Assembly (NCBI GenBank): GCA_963714425.1
Contig: CAVQOI010000010.1
Location: 124,001-188,000 of the forward strand
Length of the DNA: 64,000 bases
Direction of reading: 5' to 3'
Source of the DNA: DATCYX01 sp963714425
GTDB lineage: Bacteria; Chloroflexota; Anaerolineae; Anaerolineales; UBA4823
Below, in pieces: positions 39,839-48,974 of this stretch; positions within the stretch are counted from its first letter, which is position 1; each line of letters opens with the position of its first letter. The position numbers and the translations under genes are program-made. The notes below the pieces were generated by a model. That model made no database searches. It saw only the letters and a list, made by a program, of their open reading frames with translations, and was not told the DNA's origin.

Positions 39839-40783
39839 ATGTCGTATCAAGGTTCTAATCAGCGCAAACCAATCCTTGTCACTGGTGGGCACCGTACAGG
39901 CACCACCTGGGTTGGCCGCATGCTGGCTGCCAGCGGTGAGGTGGCTTTCATCAACGAGCCGCTAAATGTGCTGCATCGCCCGGGCGTGATGGCAGCGCCG
40001 GTGGACCGCTGGTACACCTACATCTGCCGGGAGAACGAGTCTGGCTACCTGCCGGCTTTGCGCCAGACGCTAGCATTCCGCTACCGCCCGTGGGCTGAGC
40101 TCTTTTCCATCCGCTCGCGCAAGGACGTGCTGCGCATGGGGCGCGACTGGAGCACCTTCCTCAAAGGGCGCGCCCGCCGCCTGCGCCCATTGCTCAAGGA
40201 CCCCTTCGCAGTGTTCTCTGCCATCTGGTTTGCCGAGCGGTTGAACTGTGACGTTGTGATCACCGTACGCCACCCAGCGGCATTCGCCAGCAGTCTCAAA
40301 CGTCTTGGATGGGCCTTCCAGCTTGAAGACTTGCTCGCTCAACCCCACCTGATGCGCGATTGGCTGGAGCCATTCAGCACAAAGATACGCGGGTTGCCCG
40401 CAGAAGATGTAATCGGCCGGGCAGCCTGGCTGTGGAAGATGATCTACCATGTGGTGGACCAGTTGCGCCAACAGTATCCTCGCTTTCACATTGTGCTTCA
40501 CGAAGAGCTGTCGCTGGACCCTGTGCGACATTTCAGATCTCTATTCGCTTCCCTCAACCTCGATTTCAGCGCAAGAGCCCAGTTGACGGTTCAGGACTCC
40601 AGCAGGTCGGATAACCCCAAGGAGGTCTCCACTTCCGCCGCGCACGCCATCCGGCTGGACAGCCGCGCCAACCTGGATAACTGGAAGCGCCGCCTTGCAA
40701 CCCAGGAGGTCGACCGCATCCACCAGATTACAGCAAGTGTGGCAGAGCGTTATTACCCAGAAAGCGCCTGGGGGATGGAATGA
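39839..40783 (+). CDS. PAPS-dependent sulfotransferase
   Basis: 314 residues. The phosphosulfate loop TGGHRTGTTWVG lies at 15-26, and VVITVRHPAAFASSLKRLGW near 141-160 holds the 3'-phosphate Arg and Ser. FHIVLHEELSLDP near 216 gives the third conserved block. This is a Sulfotransfer_3-like protein diverged from the other three in the window. The stop overlaps the ATG of the next GT2 (ATGA), showing that sulfation and chain growth are co-expressed. Acceptor unknown. Confidence 0.83.
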   Translation: MSYQGSNQRKPILVTGGHRTGTTWVGRMLAASGEVAFINEPLNVLHRPGVMAAPVDRWYTYICRENESGYLPALRQTLAFRYRPWAELFSIRSRKDVLRMGRDWSTFLKGRARRLRPLLKDPFAVFSAIWFAERLNCDVVITVRHPAAFASSLKRLGWAFQLEDLLAQPHLMRDWLEPFSTKIRGLPAEDVIGRAAWLWKMIYHVVDQLRQQYPRFHIVLHEELSLDPVRHFRSLFASLNLDFSARAQLTVQDSSRSDNPKEVSTSAAHAIRLDSRANLDNWKRRLATQEVDRIHQITASVAERYYPESAWGME

Positions 40784-41637
40784 GCGCTCAGGTGTCGGCG
40801 AACGGGCATGCGCCCCAACCAGCTTCTCAGCTCCAGCCATTGTCCCCCAATCCTCTGGTAACGATTGTCACACCCTCGTATAACCAGGCAAGCTTTCTAG
40901 AAGAAACCATCCGGTCTGTCCTGAACCAGGACTACCCGCGCATCCAGTACCTCATTATCGATGGCGGCTCGACGGATGGCAGCCTGGAGATCATCCAAAA
41001 ATACGAAAGCCAGCTCGCAATGTGGGTTTCAGAGCCCGACCAGGGGCAGACCGATGCCATCAATAAGGGCTTTGCACTCGCTGGAGGGGAAATCCTCGCC
41101 TGGCTGAACTCCGATGACACCTATCTACCGGGTGCTGTAGCAGAAGCGGTGCAGGCGCTTCAGGCTCACCCGCAGGCGGGCATGGTTTATGGTGATGCTA
41201 ACCTTGTGGATGAGGCAGGGAGCATCCTCGGACGCTTCCCCGCCCGCCAGGTCGATTATCGCCAGCTGCGGAGAGGCAGTGTGCACATCCCCCAGCAAGC
41301 AGCTTTCTTCCGAATGGATCTATGGAGGCAGGTGGGCCCGCTTGACCCGACTTTCTTCTTTGCCATGGACTACGACTTGTGGGTGCGGCTGGCGAAAGAG
41401 TCTGAGCTTGTATATAATCCGCGCCAGTGGGCGAATTTCCGCCTGCACAGCCACGGCAAGAGCGTGATCTCCGACGACCGCTGCTGGCCTGAAATGCTGC
41501 GCGTGCATTACCGGGAGGGTGGTAGTCCCTTCTCAGTGCTGGTTCTCAAGGCGAGCATCCGACCGTTGGTGTACGCCTGGTTGCCCCTGCGGCTCAAGCT
41601 TTGGATTCGCAGCTTGCTCGAGCGAGGGTTTTCATAA
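40780..41637 (+). CDS. GT2-family glycosyltransferase
   Basis: 285 residues. PLVTIVTPSYNQASFLEETI, IDGGSTDGSLEIIQKY and LNSDDTYLPGAVAEAV give the nucleotide and metal sites (D-D in LNSDDT). The acceptor region FAMDYDLWVRLAKE follows. Very similar to the frameshifted gene at 38,834, so these are paralogues. A P/Q-rich 25-residue N-terminal extension precedes the fold. Coupled to the sulfotransferase by ATGA. Confidence 0.87.
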   Translation: MSAQVSANGHAPQPASQLQPLSPNPLVTIVTPSYNQASFLEETIRSVLNQDYPRIQYLIIDGGSTDGSLEIIQKYESQLAMWVSEPDQGQTDAINKGFALAGGEILAWLNSDDTYLPGAVAEAVQALQAHPQAGMVYGDANLVDEAGSILGRFPARQVDYRQLRRGSVHIPQQAAFFRMDLWRQVGPLDPTFFFAMDYDLWVRLAKESELVYNPRQWANFRLHSHGKSVISDDRCWPEMLRVHYREGGSPFSVLVLKASIRPLVYAWLPLRLKLWIRSLLERGFS

Positions 41638-41674
41638 GGGCGACTATCTGGAACCGCCAGGATTGACCAGCTAT

Positions 41675-43036
41675 ATGGAGAGGCTCATTCGCTTTGCTGA
41701 CCGTTACCAATGGGTGCTGCTGGTTGCCGCTGCGCCATTTATGTTGTTCCCGTCCTCGTGGGGCAGCCTGGCGCTGCTGGTCATCCCGCTGATTCTCCTG
41801 ATCTCCTGGCTGGCGCGGCGCGAGCCCATCCCGGTCACGCCGTTGAATGGGGCGATTCTCTTATTGGCAGTGATGGTCCTGGTCAGCCTATGGGTTACTT
41901 ACGACATGCGGGTGAGCTTAACACCGATCACGACGATCATGCTGGGTTTCGCCTCCTATTTTTGCCTTGCACGCTATTCCCGGGATGCGAAAGGTCTCAA
42001 ATGGGCATTCATTGCCATTCTCTTTACCGCGCCAGTATTGGCAGGTCTCGGCCTTATCGGGACGCGTTGGGCTTCGGGTAAAATCGATGCGATTACCGGG
42101 ATCACCCAGCACTTCCCTGTAAGAATTGCATCCCTGTCGCAAGACAGCCAGGGCTTTAACCCGAATATTGTGGCAGGCACCTTGCTTTGGATCCTTCCGC
42201 TTATGATCTGTACTGCGGTCTTGATGACAGCGCGAGCTTTGGCAAGTCCTTCAGGAAGGTTGCAAAGCGGGACCAGGCTATCCAGGTGGCTGTTAGCAAT
42301 CGTTGTAGACAGTGCCACCGCGTTTACTCTGGGTGTGTTCTTATTAACACAGTCTCGCGCCTCATACTTGGCGCTGGCGCTTGTTTTGTTGGGCATGCTG
42401 GTGGTGGTTGTGCAACCCCGCTGGCGTGTGCTCTTGCTTGGCGTATACCTGCTGGGGGTGATTGGGGGAGTAGTCATCGTGCGCCAGTACACTGGAGCGA
42501 CCCTTCTCGATCTTTTATTGGGATCGGCGTCGGGGATCGAGGACGGCGGATCGATTTACTCGATGCAAGACCGCCTTGAACTTTGGTCGCGGGCTTTGTA
42601 CGTTATCCAGGATTTCCCCCTAACGGGATTAGGCATGAACATCTTCCCTCGTGCTGTTCACCAACTCTACCCACTTTTCGTGTTCGATCTGAAGACGTAC
42701 CCTTCCCACGCACACAACGAGTTTCTGGAAATGGCGGTTGATCTTGGGTTGCCTGCGCTCATTGCTTTTATCGCCCTCTATATTGGCGCGTTTACGATAT
42801 TGATGAGACTAATGCGAGGAGATAGCAGGAGCCAGGATAACCAAAGAAGCATGGAAACGGGTGGGGTAAGTTTGAAAGTCCTCGCTCTGGGTTTGTCAGG
42901 GGGATTGGCGGCGCACATTCTCTATGGAATGGTTCATGCCGTGATTCCCTTGGGGAGGTCGTGGTTTGTGTTTTGGATGTTATTGGGATTGGTTGCTGGC
43001 TTGAACAGCTACTTCCCTGCTGCCCGAGGACGTTGA
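41675..43036 (+). CDS. O-antigen ligase/polymerase family membrane protein (Wzy/WaaL)
   Basis: 453 residues from ATG 41,675. About ten to eleven membrane segments with the large periplasmic loop before the C-terminal helices. The loop has the family pattern MQDRLELWSRALYVIQDFPLTG-like (split here), the G-x-G-x-N segment LGMNIFPR and the late SHAHNEFLEMAVDLGLPALIAF. Such proteins polymerise repeat units or attach a chain to its acceptor on the outer side of the membrane. Its TM-rich N-terminus contains TQSRASYLALALV, another family mark. It is followed by a convergent gene. Confidence 0.82.
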   Translation: MERLIRFADRYQWVLLVAAAPFMLFPSSWGSLALLVIPLILLISWLARREPIPVTPLNGAILLLAVMVLVSLWVTYDMRVSLTPITTIMLGFASYFCLARYSRDAKGLKWAFIAILFTAPVLAGLGLIGTRWASGKIDAITGITQHFPVRIASLSQDSQGFNPNIVAGTLLWILPLMICTAVLMTARALASPSGRLQSGTRLSRWLLAIVVDSATAFTLGVFLLTQSRASYLALALVLLGMLVVVVQPRWRVLLLGVYLLGVIGGVVIVRQYTGATLLDLLLGSASGIEDGGSIYSMQDRLELWSRALYVIQDFPLTGLGMNIFPRAVHQLYPLFVFDLKTYPSHAHNEFLEMAVDLGLPALIAFIALYIGAFTILMRLMRGDSRSQDNQRSMETGGVSLKVLALGLSGGLAAHILYGMVHAVIPLGRSWFVFWMLLGLVAGLNSYFPAARGR

Positions 43037-43037
43037 T

Positions 43038-43637
43038 TCAAGGCCTCTGTCCAGGCTGGCGCTTCTGAGCCAGCCAAATCCCTCCAGCCGATAGAAACAG
43101 AACCAGGATGACTAAAGGTATCCAGTTTGTGCCTGCTTGGTTAGACTCAGTTTGTGCTGCAGGCTGAATCTCTGGGTTTGAGGCAGTAGCCTCCGGTCTG
43201 GTCTGGGATTCTACTGGCGTGGCTGCCGCTGTAGTGGGGTTAGGGGTTTGCGGCGTTTTAGAAGGGGTGGGTTGCTCTGGTGTTTGGCTTGGTGGTACGT
43301 CTGTTGCGCTCGAAGTCAGGACGGGTGTCGATGTTGCTGAGCTCTGGATAACTACTGCGCTTCCAGTATCAACAGGTGCGATAGCGGTGGGGGGGAGTGT
43401 CCGGGTTGGAGATGAGGAAGTTGGCCGGGGGGTATTTGGGGGAGCACTCGTGTTCGTTGCGGCTGGGTTGGTTCGTGAGGGCTCAGCCGTTGGAGGTCGC
43501 TGCGTGGCGCTGGGTCTCATAGTGGGCACAGTTTGAAAGGCTGGCGCCCCCCAGGAAAGGTGTACCGGAATGAACAGACCGGCGAGAAGCGCAGCCAGCA
43601 CGATGACCAACAGTTTTCGATTGGATTTAATAATCAT
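43038..43637 (-). CDS. P/T-rich secreted protein with C-terminal membrane anchor
   Basis: 199 residues on the - strand from ATG 43,637. Signal peptide (LLVIVLAALLAGLFIPVHLSWG), a 130-residue P/T/S/A-rich region that looks like a flexible wall-spanning or glycosylated stalk, then WIPLVILVLFLSAGGIWLA and a basic tail (QKRQPGQRP) as an anchor. No catalytic domain. The stop codons of this gene and the O-antigen polymerase lie back to back. Possibly a carrier for surface glycan; not recognised. Confidence 0.65.
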   Translation of the reverse strand: MIIKSNRKLLVIVLAALLAGLFIPVHLSWGAPAFQTVPTMRPSATQRPPTAEPSRTNPAATNTSAPPNTPRPTSSSPTRTLPPTAIAPVDTGSAVVIQSSATSTPVLTSSATDVPPSQTPEQPTPSKTPQTPNPTTAAATPVESQTRPEATASNPEIQPAAQTESNQAGTNWIPLVILVLFLSAGGIWLAQKRQPGQRP

Positions 43638-43685
43638 TCCCTCAAACAATGAAAATGGCTCAGGTAATTTGCTCGTAACACAGCC

Positions 43686-45659
43686 GTGATTGCACAGAAG
43701 TATACCATCTTCGCTCCGCGGATACTGCTGACTCTCGCCCTGGTATTAGCGCTGCTCTGGCTGGGGCAGGTTGGCTGGCATGTCTTCCAGCTCAGGCAGA
43801 TGACCGCCCAGGCGGAGCAGCTGGTTGAGGCCGGCCCTAAAGACCTGGACATCGACCAGGCTCAAGGATTGCTGTATCGCCTCAACGAGCAGCTCGCTGG
43901 GCTGGATGCCGATTTGCGGCTAGTCTATCCGCTGCTGCGCATCTCGTCAGGATTTCCGGGTGTTGGCAGATATGCTAGGCAGGTGCAGCCGTTGGTTCAG
44001 TATGCTTCTGAGTTGGGAAGAGCCGGTGAGTATACATTCACCGCGCTGGCCCCGTTTTGGTCTGGCGAAGATCTGGAGCAAAGCGACAAGCAGGCGCTCG
44101 AAAAGCTGCTCAAGGTATTAGTGGAGGGGGAACCGGATTTAGCTGCCGCATCACAGGCGATAGACAGGGCTACCCAGGCGCGGCAGCAGCTAGAACCCGA
44201 GATCCTTCCGGCGCGTTTGAGACGCATTATCCTCCGGGTGGACGATAGCTGGCATGTGCTGCAAGCCAGCCTCCAGCTTCTCCCTATCGTACCGGAGCTG
44301 CTGGGTGAGGGGCAGCCGGTGACATATCTCGTGCTGGCTCAGAATCATGATGAGCTGCGCGCGACCGGTGGTTATATCTCTGGGATTGGCAGCGTTCAAT
44401 TTAAAGATGGGCGCTTGGTCGATTTCTACATCGACAATTCTTACGCCGTGGATGACTTTTCCAAACCCTATCCCCCGCCCCCCGAGCCGCTGCAGCGGCT
44501 GATGCTGGCTGGCTACTGGGTGGCGCGTGACGCCAACTGGTCGCCAGACTTCCCGACAGCAGCTCAGCAGGTGCAGTCACTCTACCACCTCTCGACAGGC
44601 AGAGCAACCCAAGGGGTGGTGGCTTTTGACCAGGCTGCTGTAAAGGCAATCGTCTCTGTGGTGGGTCCGCTATCACTGGCGGATATGCCTGAGCCTGTGA
44701 CCAGCGAGAACGTGGAAGTCTTCATGCGGCAGGCTTGGGAACCTGATCCTGGCATGAAGATCAGCGGAGAATGGTGGCGAGGCCGGAAAGATTTCATGGG
44801 CATACTGGGCAGGGCAATTCTTGAAAAGATTTTGCACCTGCGTCAGCCCGGCGCATTGGTGGACCTCGGGAGAGCGACACTGGAGATTCTCGAGAGTGGT
44901 CATCTGTTGGTGTACCTGAGCCAGCCTGATGCCCAGGCGCTCCTGGATGATGCTAATCTGGCTCATAATATTGAGCCTGGGGATGGCGATTTCCTGATGT
45001 TGGTCAATTCGAACGTAGGCTTCAACAAAGCGGATGCGTTGGTTCAGCGCGAGGTCGAGTATGAAGTGGACCTGACTGATCCGGGCCGGCCTGTTGGGAA
45101 GCTCACTGTGCGCTATACACATCAAGCGGATACAACCGTTGCCTGTGTGCATGGTTCTTCTTACGGAGTAGGGGGTTCGTACGCCGAGCTCAGCCGGCGC
45201 TGTTATTGGGATTACTGGCGGGTATACGCCTCGCTCGAGAGCGGTTTGTTAACGACGGACGTAAAACCGATACCCGGCGACAAGTTGCTGGGAGGTCAGC
45301 CCTGGACAGGCATGGTTGAAAGCTATATTGGAGAGGGTGGCTCGCAGGTCTTCGCAGGTGTGCTGCTTTTGCCCACCCGCGGTCAGGAGAGTGTGGGCTT
45401 GACATATTCGTTGCCATCCCGGGTCCTTAAGTATGGCGCGGATGGCGAGCTGCGCTATAGGCTGCGCCTCCAAAAACAGCCAGGCATTGCTGCCATCCCT
45501 GTTCAGGTGAAGGTGCGCCTCCCACAAGGATACGCTCCAGCTGGCAGCGTGCAGGCATGGAAAGCGGCGGGCGACTCAATCTGGGTCTGGTCGGCAAAGC
45601 TCGATCGAGATCAGGATGTCGAGCTCGTCTTGTTACCGCTTGGTATGCCATCCCCCTAA
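43686..45659 (+). CDS. DUF4012 membrane-anchored protein
   Basis: 657 residues from GTG 43,686. One N-terminal membrane anchor (about 11-30), a helical region to about 210, then the DUF4012 signature LAQNHDELRATGGYISGIGS at 217-236 with the NWSPDFPTAAQ region near 283. A C-terminal beta-rich domain spans about 480-657. The family is widespread in Actinobacteriota and Chloroflexota, of unknown function, and usually near envelope polysaccharide genes. Extracytoplasmic location follows from the anchor topology. It opens divergently to the P/T-rich protein. Confidence 0.8.
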   Translation: MIAQKYTIFAPRILLTLALVLALLWLGQVGWHVFQLRQMTAQAEQLVEAGPKDLDIDQAQGLLYRLNEQLAGLDADLRLVYPLLRISSGFPGVGRYARQVQPLVQYASELGRAGEYTFTALAPFWSGEDLEQSDKQALEKLLKVLVEGEPDLAAASQAIDRATQARQQLEPEILPARLRRIILRVDDSWHVLQASLQLLPIVPELLGEGQPVTYLVLAQNHDELRATGGYISGIGSVQFKDGRLVDFYIDNSYAVDDFSKPYPPPPEPLQRLMLAGYWVARDANWSPDFPTAAQQVQSLYHLSTGRATQGVVAFDQAAVKAIVSVVGPLSLADMPEPVTSENVEVFMRQAWEPDPGMKISGEWWRGRKDFMGILGRAILEKILHLRQPGALVDLGRATLEILESGHLLVYLSQPDAQALLDDANLAHNIEPGDGDFLMLVNSNVGFNKADALVQREVEYEVDLTDPGRPVGKLTVRYTHQADTTVACVHGSSYGVGGSYAELSRRCYWDYWRVYASLESGLLTTDVKPIPGDKLLGGQPWTGMVESYIGEGGSQVFAGVLLLPTRGQESVGLTYSLPSRVLKYGADGELRYRLRLQKQPGIAAIPVQVKVRLPQGYAPAGSVQAWKAAGDSIWVWSAKLDRDQDVELVLLPLGMPSP

Positions 45660-45708
45660 GGAAAGATTTCGCTCGCTTCCCTTCCAATGAATGGCTTCTT
45701 CGGCTTCA

Positions 45709-45737
45709 TTGACGCAGGTAACATCGTCTGCTATAGT
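45709..45737 (+). promoter_or_regulatory. Sigma-70-like promoter upstream of the secreted glycosidase-like gene
   Basis: TTGACG at 45,709-45,714 and TATAGT at 45,732-45,737 are separated by exactly 17 bases, the best promoter match in the window. Transcription would start near 45,744, giving a leader of about 40 nt before 45,782. The gap is otherwise free of genes. Confidence 0.5.
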
Positions 45738-45781
45738 TAGGGCTCTTTCGGGGTGAACCCCAGGTCTATTTTAAGGATTGT

Positions 45782-47323
45782 GTGCACAATTTAATGATCT
45801 CAAATCTCTTTAACCTGTCTTTATTGCCCTCGCGTCGATTGGCGAATCTGTTGGTCTTATTCGTTGTGCTCTTGGTCCTGGTTTTGGGATCTTCCAGCCC
45901 GAGCCGGGCGACGCCCCAGGACTTGCTGGACGCCTGCCATTTTGGTGTGACTGTATCGCAATCTGTCGCTGGATACGATGTGACCACCCTTGGAGTGAGC
46001 TCGGTACTCAACTGGCGGGTAGCAGAACCTTCAAACCTTCCAGCCTCCATACACCATATAAAAGTGCTGCAGGTGAGCGACTCTGGTTATGCAACCTCGC
46101 TATCTTCCTTACCGGGCTGGCTGGCTGCCTACCCAGGGCATGTGTGGATCATTGGGAACGAGCCGGATGTGCCCTGGCAAGATCATTTGTATGCAGAAGT
46201 CTATGCGGAGCGATATCTCACCCTGGCTGAAATGATCAGAAGCCTGGACCCTTCAGCCACAATCGGTTTTGGGCCGATTGCCCAGCCTACTCCGTTGCGC
46301 ATGCGCTATATGGACAGGGTGATCGCGGAGCTGGACCAGATTAACGACACACAAAATAGAGCCGGAACGCTGGCATTAATCGATGTCTTCACCCCGCACG
46401 TGTTTCTCGTGAATGAGAATATTATATACATTGACGAAGGTACCGGAGAAATATTTTACGATTGGGGCGCCGGAATTCCAAAAGGCTTTGAATACGATTA
46501 TGCTGATGCCTTCCAGTTTGATGCTGAATTGCAGTCTTATTTTACTCACGATATTGGAAAATTCAGCGAGTTCGTGACCGACTATCGCCTGTGGATGAAA
46601 AATTTGGGTGCACAAAACTTCCCGCTGTGGATCACAGAGTATACCAGCGTGTTCCCGCCCATTGACCCTCCGGATGGGCGTGATTTTGTCAATACCAGCG
46701 ATGAGGACACGCGCGACTATTTGCTGGCGACCTTTGACTTTATCCTGTCTGAAAAAGATCCAGCATTAGGATACCCAGGCGATGACGATCGCCTGGTGCA
46801 GCGAGGTTTTTGGTACTCTTTGAGCGGGCACCGCCATTCGTTTGGTGGCACCCTTTTTGACCCGATCGATAAACAACGCACCATCGTGGGTGACGCATAT
46901 GTGACATACAACCCGGTAGGGTTGGTAGATCTGATCGACCCCGATGCCTCTCCCGTAAGCGCCGTCTTATTACCAATGCAATACACGCCAGGCTCGAATA
47001 AAACCCGCGTCGATTATCGTTTGGATGTTCGTGTGGGCAATCTCGTAATTTCGGATCTGCGCACCTTAGTGAATGTGGTGCTGCGCCAGAATGGCGGTGG
47101 GGTCCTGGCTTCCGGCCAGGGGTACGTGGCGCGCTGCGGGGGCGATGGCATCATCTCGTTATACTGGAACAATGTTATCCCGGAGATGTTCTACAATCTG
47201 GTGATCGAGGTGTCCGTCGATTCAAGCAGCGGCGTGGATACCAACCTCGCCAACAATAGCATGTCCTTTCCCATAACCCCCCGCCTGCCAGCCATCAATT
47301 ACCAGCCCCTGATCGTTCGCTAG
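45782..47323 (+). CDS. Secreted glycoside-hydrolase-like TIM-barrel protein
   Basis: 513 residues from GTG 45,782 (ATG 45,794 is an alternative). The signal peptide or anchor is at about 20-40. Residues 50-370 resemble the catalytic core of GH39/Asl1-like hydrolases, with the acid/base motif GNEPD at 125-129, TPLRMRYMDR near 172 and a second acidic segment WITEYTS near 282, the likely nucleophile. A beta-rich C-terminal domain of about 130 residues may bind glycan. Paralogue of the protein at 50,561. Probably trims or remodels the secreted polysaccharide. Confidence 0.7.
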   Translation: MHNLMISNLFNLSLLPSRRLANLLVLFVVLLVLVLGSSSPSRATPQDLLDACHFGVTVSQSVAGYDVTTLGVSSVLNWRVAEPSNLPASIHHIKVLQVSDSGYATSLSSLPGWLAAYPGHVWIIGNEPDVPWQDHLYAEVYAERYLTLAEMIRSLDPSATIGFGPIAQPTPLRMRYMDRVIAELDQINDTQNRAGTLALIDVFTPHVFLVNENIIYIDEGTGEIFYDWGAGIPKGFEYDYADAFQFDAELQSYFTHDIGKFSEFVTDYRLWMKNLGAQNFPLWITEYTSVFPPIDPPDGRDFVNTSDEDTRDYLLATFDFILSEKDPALGYPGDDDRLVQRGFWYSLSGHRHSFGGTLFDPIDKQRTIVGDAYVTYNPVGLVDLIDPDASPVSAVLLPMQYTPGSNKTRVDYRLDVRVGNLVISDLRTLVNVVLRQNGGGVLASGQGYVARCGGDGIISLYWNNVIPEMFYNLVIEVSVDSSSGVDTNLANNSMSFPITPRLPAINYQPLIVR

Positions 47324-47452
47324 CTCAACCCAGGTGTGTGTCTCGGGCACTCCCCTCATGAGGAGGCATATGCTCTCCCGGGGGTTGCTGGGCAAGCAGA
47401 AGCGCATAACGGGGCGTTCGTTCATTCTTGCTCTATCTTTGTCCCTTGAGGC

Positions 47453-48964
47453 ATGCAAGACACTCCCGCTCCCGGTTCTCCCAAGTACACGAGAATTCTC
47501 CTCCCCCTTTTCTGTGTGCTGATTTTTGCAGTGGCGCTCTCGCTGCTCCCATCTCAGCTGAGCGAGGCCAACTTTGGCGCCGATGGCGGCGACCTGCTGG
47601 CTGCCATCTTGAGAGGCGGCGTGCCTCACCCGACCGGCTACCCCACCTACGTGCTATTGGGCATGCTGTTCCAGCGCATCTCATGGGGCAGCCCGTATTT
47701 TCGCGGCGCTCTGCTCTCTGCACTTCCAGCCGCTCTGGCGGTTGGCTTGCTGGCAGTATGGATGCTACGCTTGCCAGCGGGGAGAGGGGCGTTACTCCCA
47801 GCCTGGACCGCGGCGGTTGCCTGGGGTGTCTCGCCGCTCCTGTTGTCTCAAGCGGTGATCGTGGAAGTGCATGGATTGCAGGCGCTCTTTACCATGCTGG
47901 CGCTGGTTTGGGCGTGGCTGCTGCTCCGAGAGCCAGTCGCACGGGGTAGGGTCTATTTACTTGCAATTTTCGCCTTGCTCTTCGGCCTGGGACTGGGTAA
48001 CCACCTGACCTTGCTGCTCTTCACGCCAGCCATCGCCCTTGCGTTGTGGTCGGCATGGCGAAGAGGACTCCCCACACGTTGGGTATTGGCACAGATAGCG
48101 AGCTTGCTCTTGGGCATGCTGGTATACATCTATCTGCCGCTGAGCGCGCGCGGCAATCCTCCTGTGAATTGGGGCGACCCCCAGACGTGGCAGGGCTTTC
48201 TATGGGTGGTCAGCGGTGGGCCCTACCGGGATCTTGTACTCGGAGGATCAATGGATGCCCTGCCCGGTCGTGCTCTGGCATGGTTCAGCCTGGTGCGCCA
48301 GCAATATGGGATGCCTGGGTTCGTGTTGGGAGTAGCCGGGATAGTCCTCTCCAGCCAGGATGACAGGCGCTTATTTCGCCTGCTTGGCTGGGTGTTTCTG
48401 AGTTACTCTCTCCTTGTTCTGACTTACCATACCGCGGATGCCGCAGTATACCTGATCCCCGCCACCCTGGTCTGGGCAGTATGGGTGGGTACTGCTTTAC
48501 ACGGAGCGTGGGATGCCCGCTGGCGCGCGGTGCCTTGGGGCAGACTGCTTTGTCTGGGAATGGTTGCATATCTCATGCTGCGCTTCCCGCAAGTTTACCG
48601 GCAGGTAGATCCTCGTCAGGAGACTCGCTCTGCCGAGTTCGCCCAGCAGCTGTTACAGGCTGCTCCCGCGCGAGCACTCGTGCTCACACAGTCCGATCCG
48701 GATACTTTCTCCCTCTGGTACCATCATTTTGGGTTAGGCGAGCGGCCGGATATTGCGGTCGTTTCCATCCCCCTCATGGATTATGGTTGGTATCGGGAGT
48801 CGCTCTCCTACACTTATCCGCAATTAAACCTTCCGGCGATGGCTCAGGATGGGGAAATATCCTGGGCCGAGCAGATTGCTCTTCACAACCCAGATCGCCC
48901 AACTTGCCGCACTGCGCTGAGCAACCCGCAGCCTTTGATCCTGACTTATCAATGCCAAGAATAA
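47453..48964 (+). CDS. DUF2723 (TMEM260-like) GT-C membrane glycosyltransferase
   Basis: 503 residues. DGGDLLAAILRGGVPHPTGYP at 44-64 is the DUF2723 hallmark, with the acidic pair as likely catalytic entry. GNHLTLLLF, YLPLSARGNPPVNWGDP and the GGPY segment follow with the expected spacing. About eleven membrane helices and a 130-residue soluble tail. Members are polyprenyl-dependent sugar transferases, some O-mannosylating proteins. Start ATG 47,453 was chosen over the 47,334-47,428 region, which codes an overlapping unrelated frame. Confidence 0.82.
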   Translation: MQDTPAPGSPKYTRILLPLFCVLIFAVALSLLPSQLSEANFGADGGDLLAAILRGGVPHPTGYPTYVLLGMLFQRISWGSPYFRGALLSALPAALAVGLLAVWMLRLPAGRGALLPAWTAAVAWGVSPLLLSQAVIVEVHGLQALFTMLALVWAWLLLREPVARGRVYLLAIFALLFGLGLGNHLTLLLFTPAIALALWSAWRRGLPTRWVLAQIASLLLGMLVYIYLPLSARGNPPVNWGDPQTWQGFLWVVSGGPYRDLVLGGSMDALPGRALAWFSLVRQQYGMPGFVLGVAGIVLSSQDDRRLFRLLGWVFLSYSLLVLTYHTADAAVYLIPATLVWAVWVGTALHGAWDARWRAVPWGRLLCLGMVAYLMLRFPQVYRQVDPRQETRSAEFAQQLLQAAPARALVLTQSDPDTFSLWYHHFGLGERPDIAVVSIPLMDYGWYRESLSYTYPQLNLPAMAQDGEISWAEQIALHNPDRPTCRTALSNPQPLILTYQCQE

Positions 48965-48974
48965 ATTCATTGAG

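Noticed and set aside
43219..43536. Open frame on the + strand opposite the P/T-rich protein
   Set aside because: It is G/V-rich antisense of a P/T-rich sequence, a common artefact; the - strand frame has a signal peptide and anchor.
47334..47522. Small open frame between the glycosidase-like and DUF2723 genes
   Set aside because: It overlaps the start of the DUF2723 gene in another frame, is low-complexity and has no Shine-Dalgarno.
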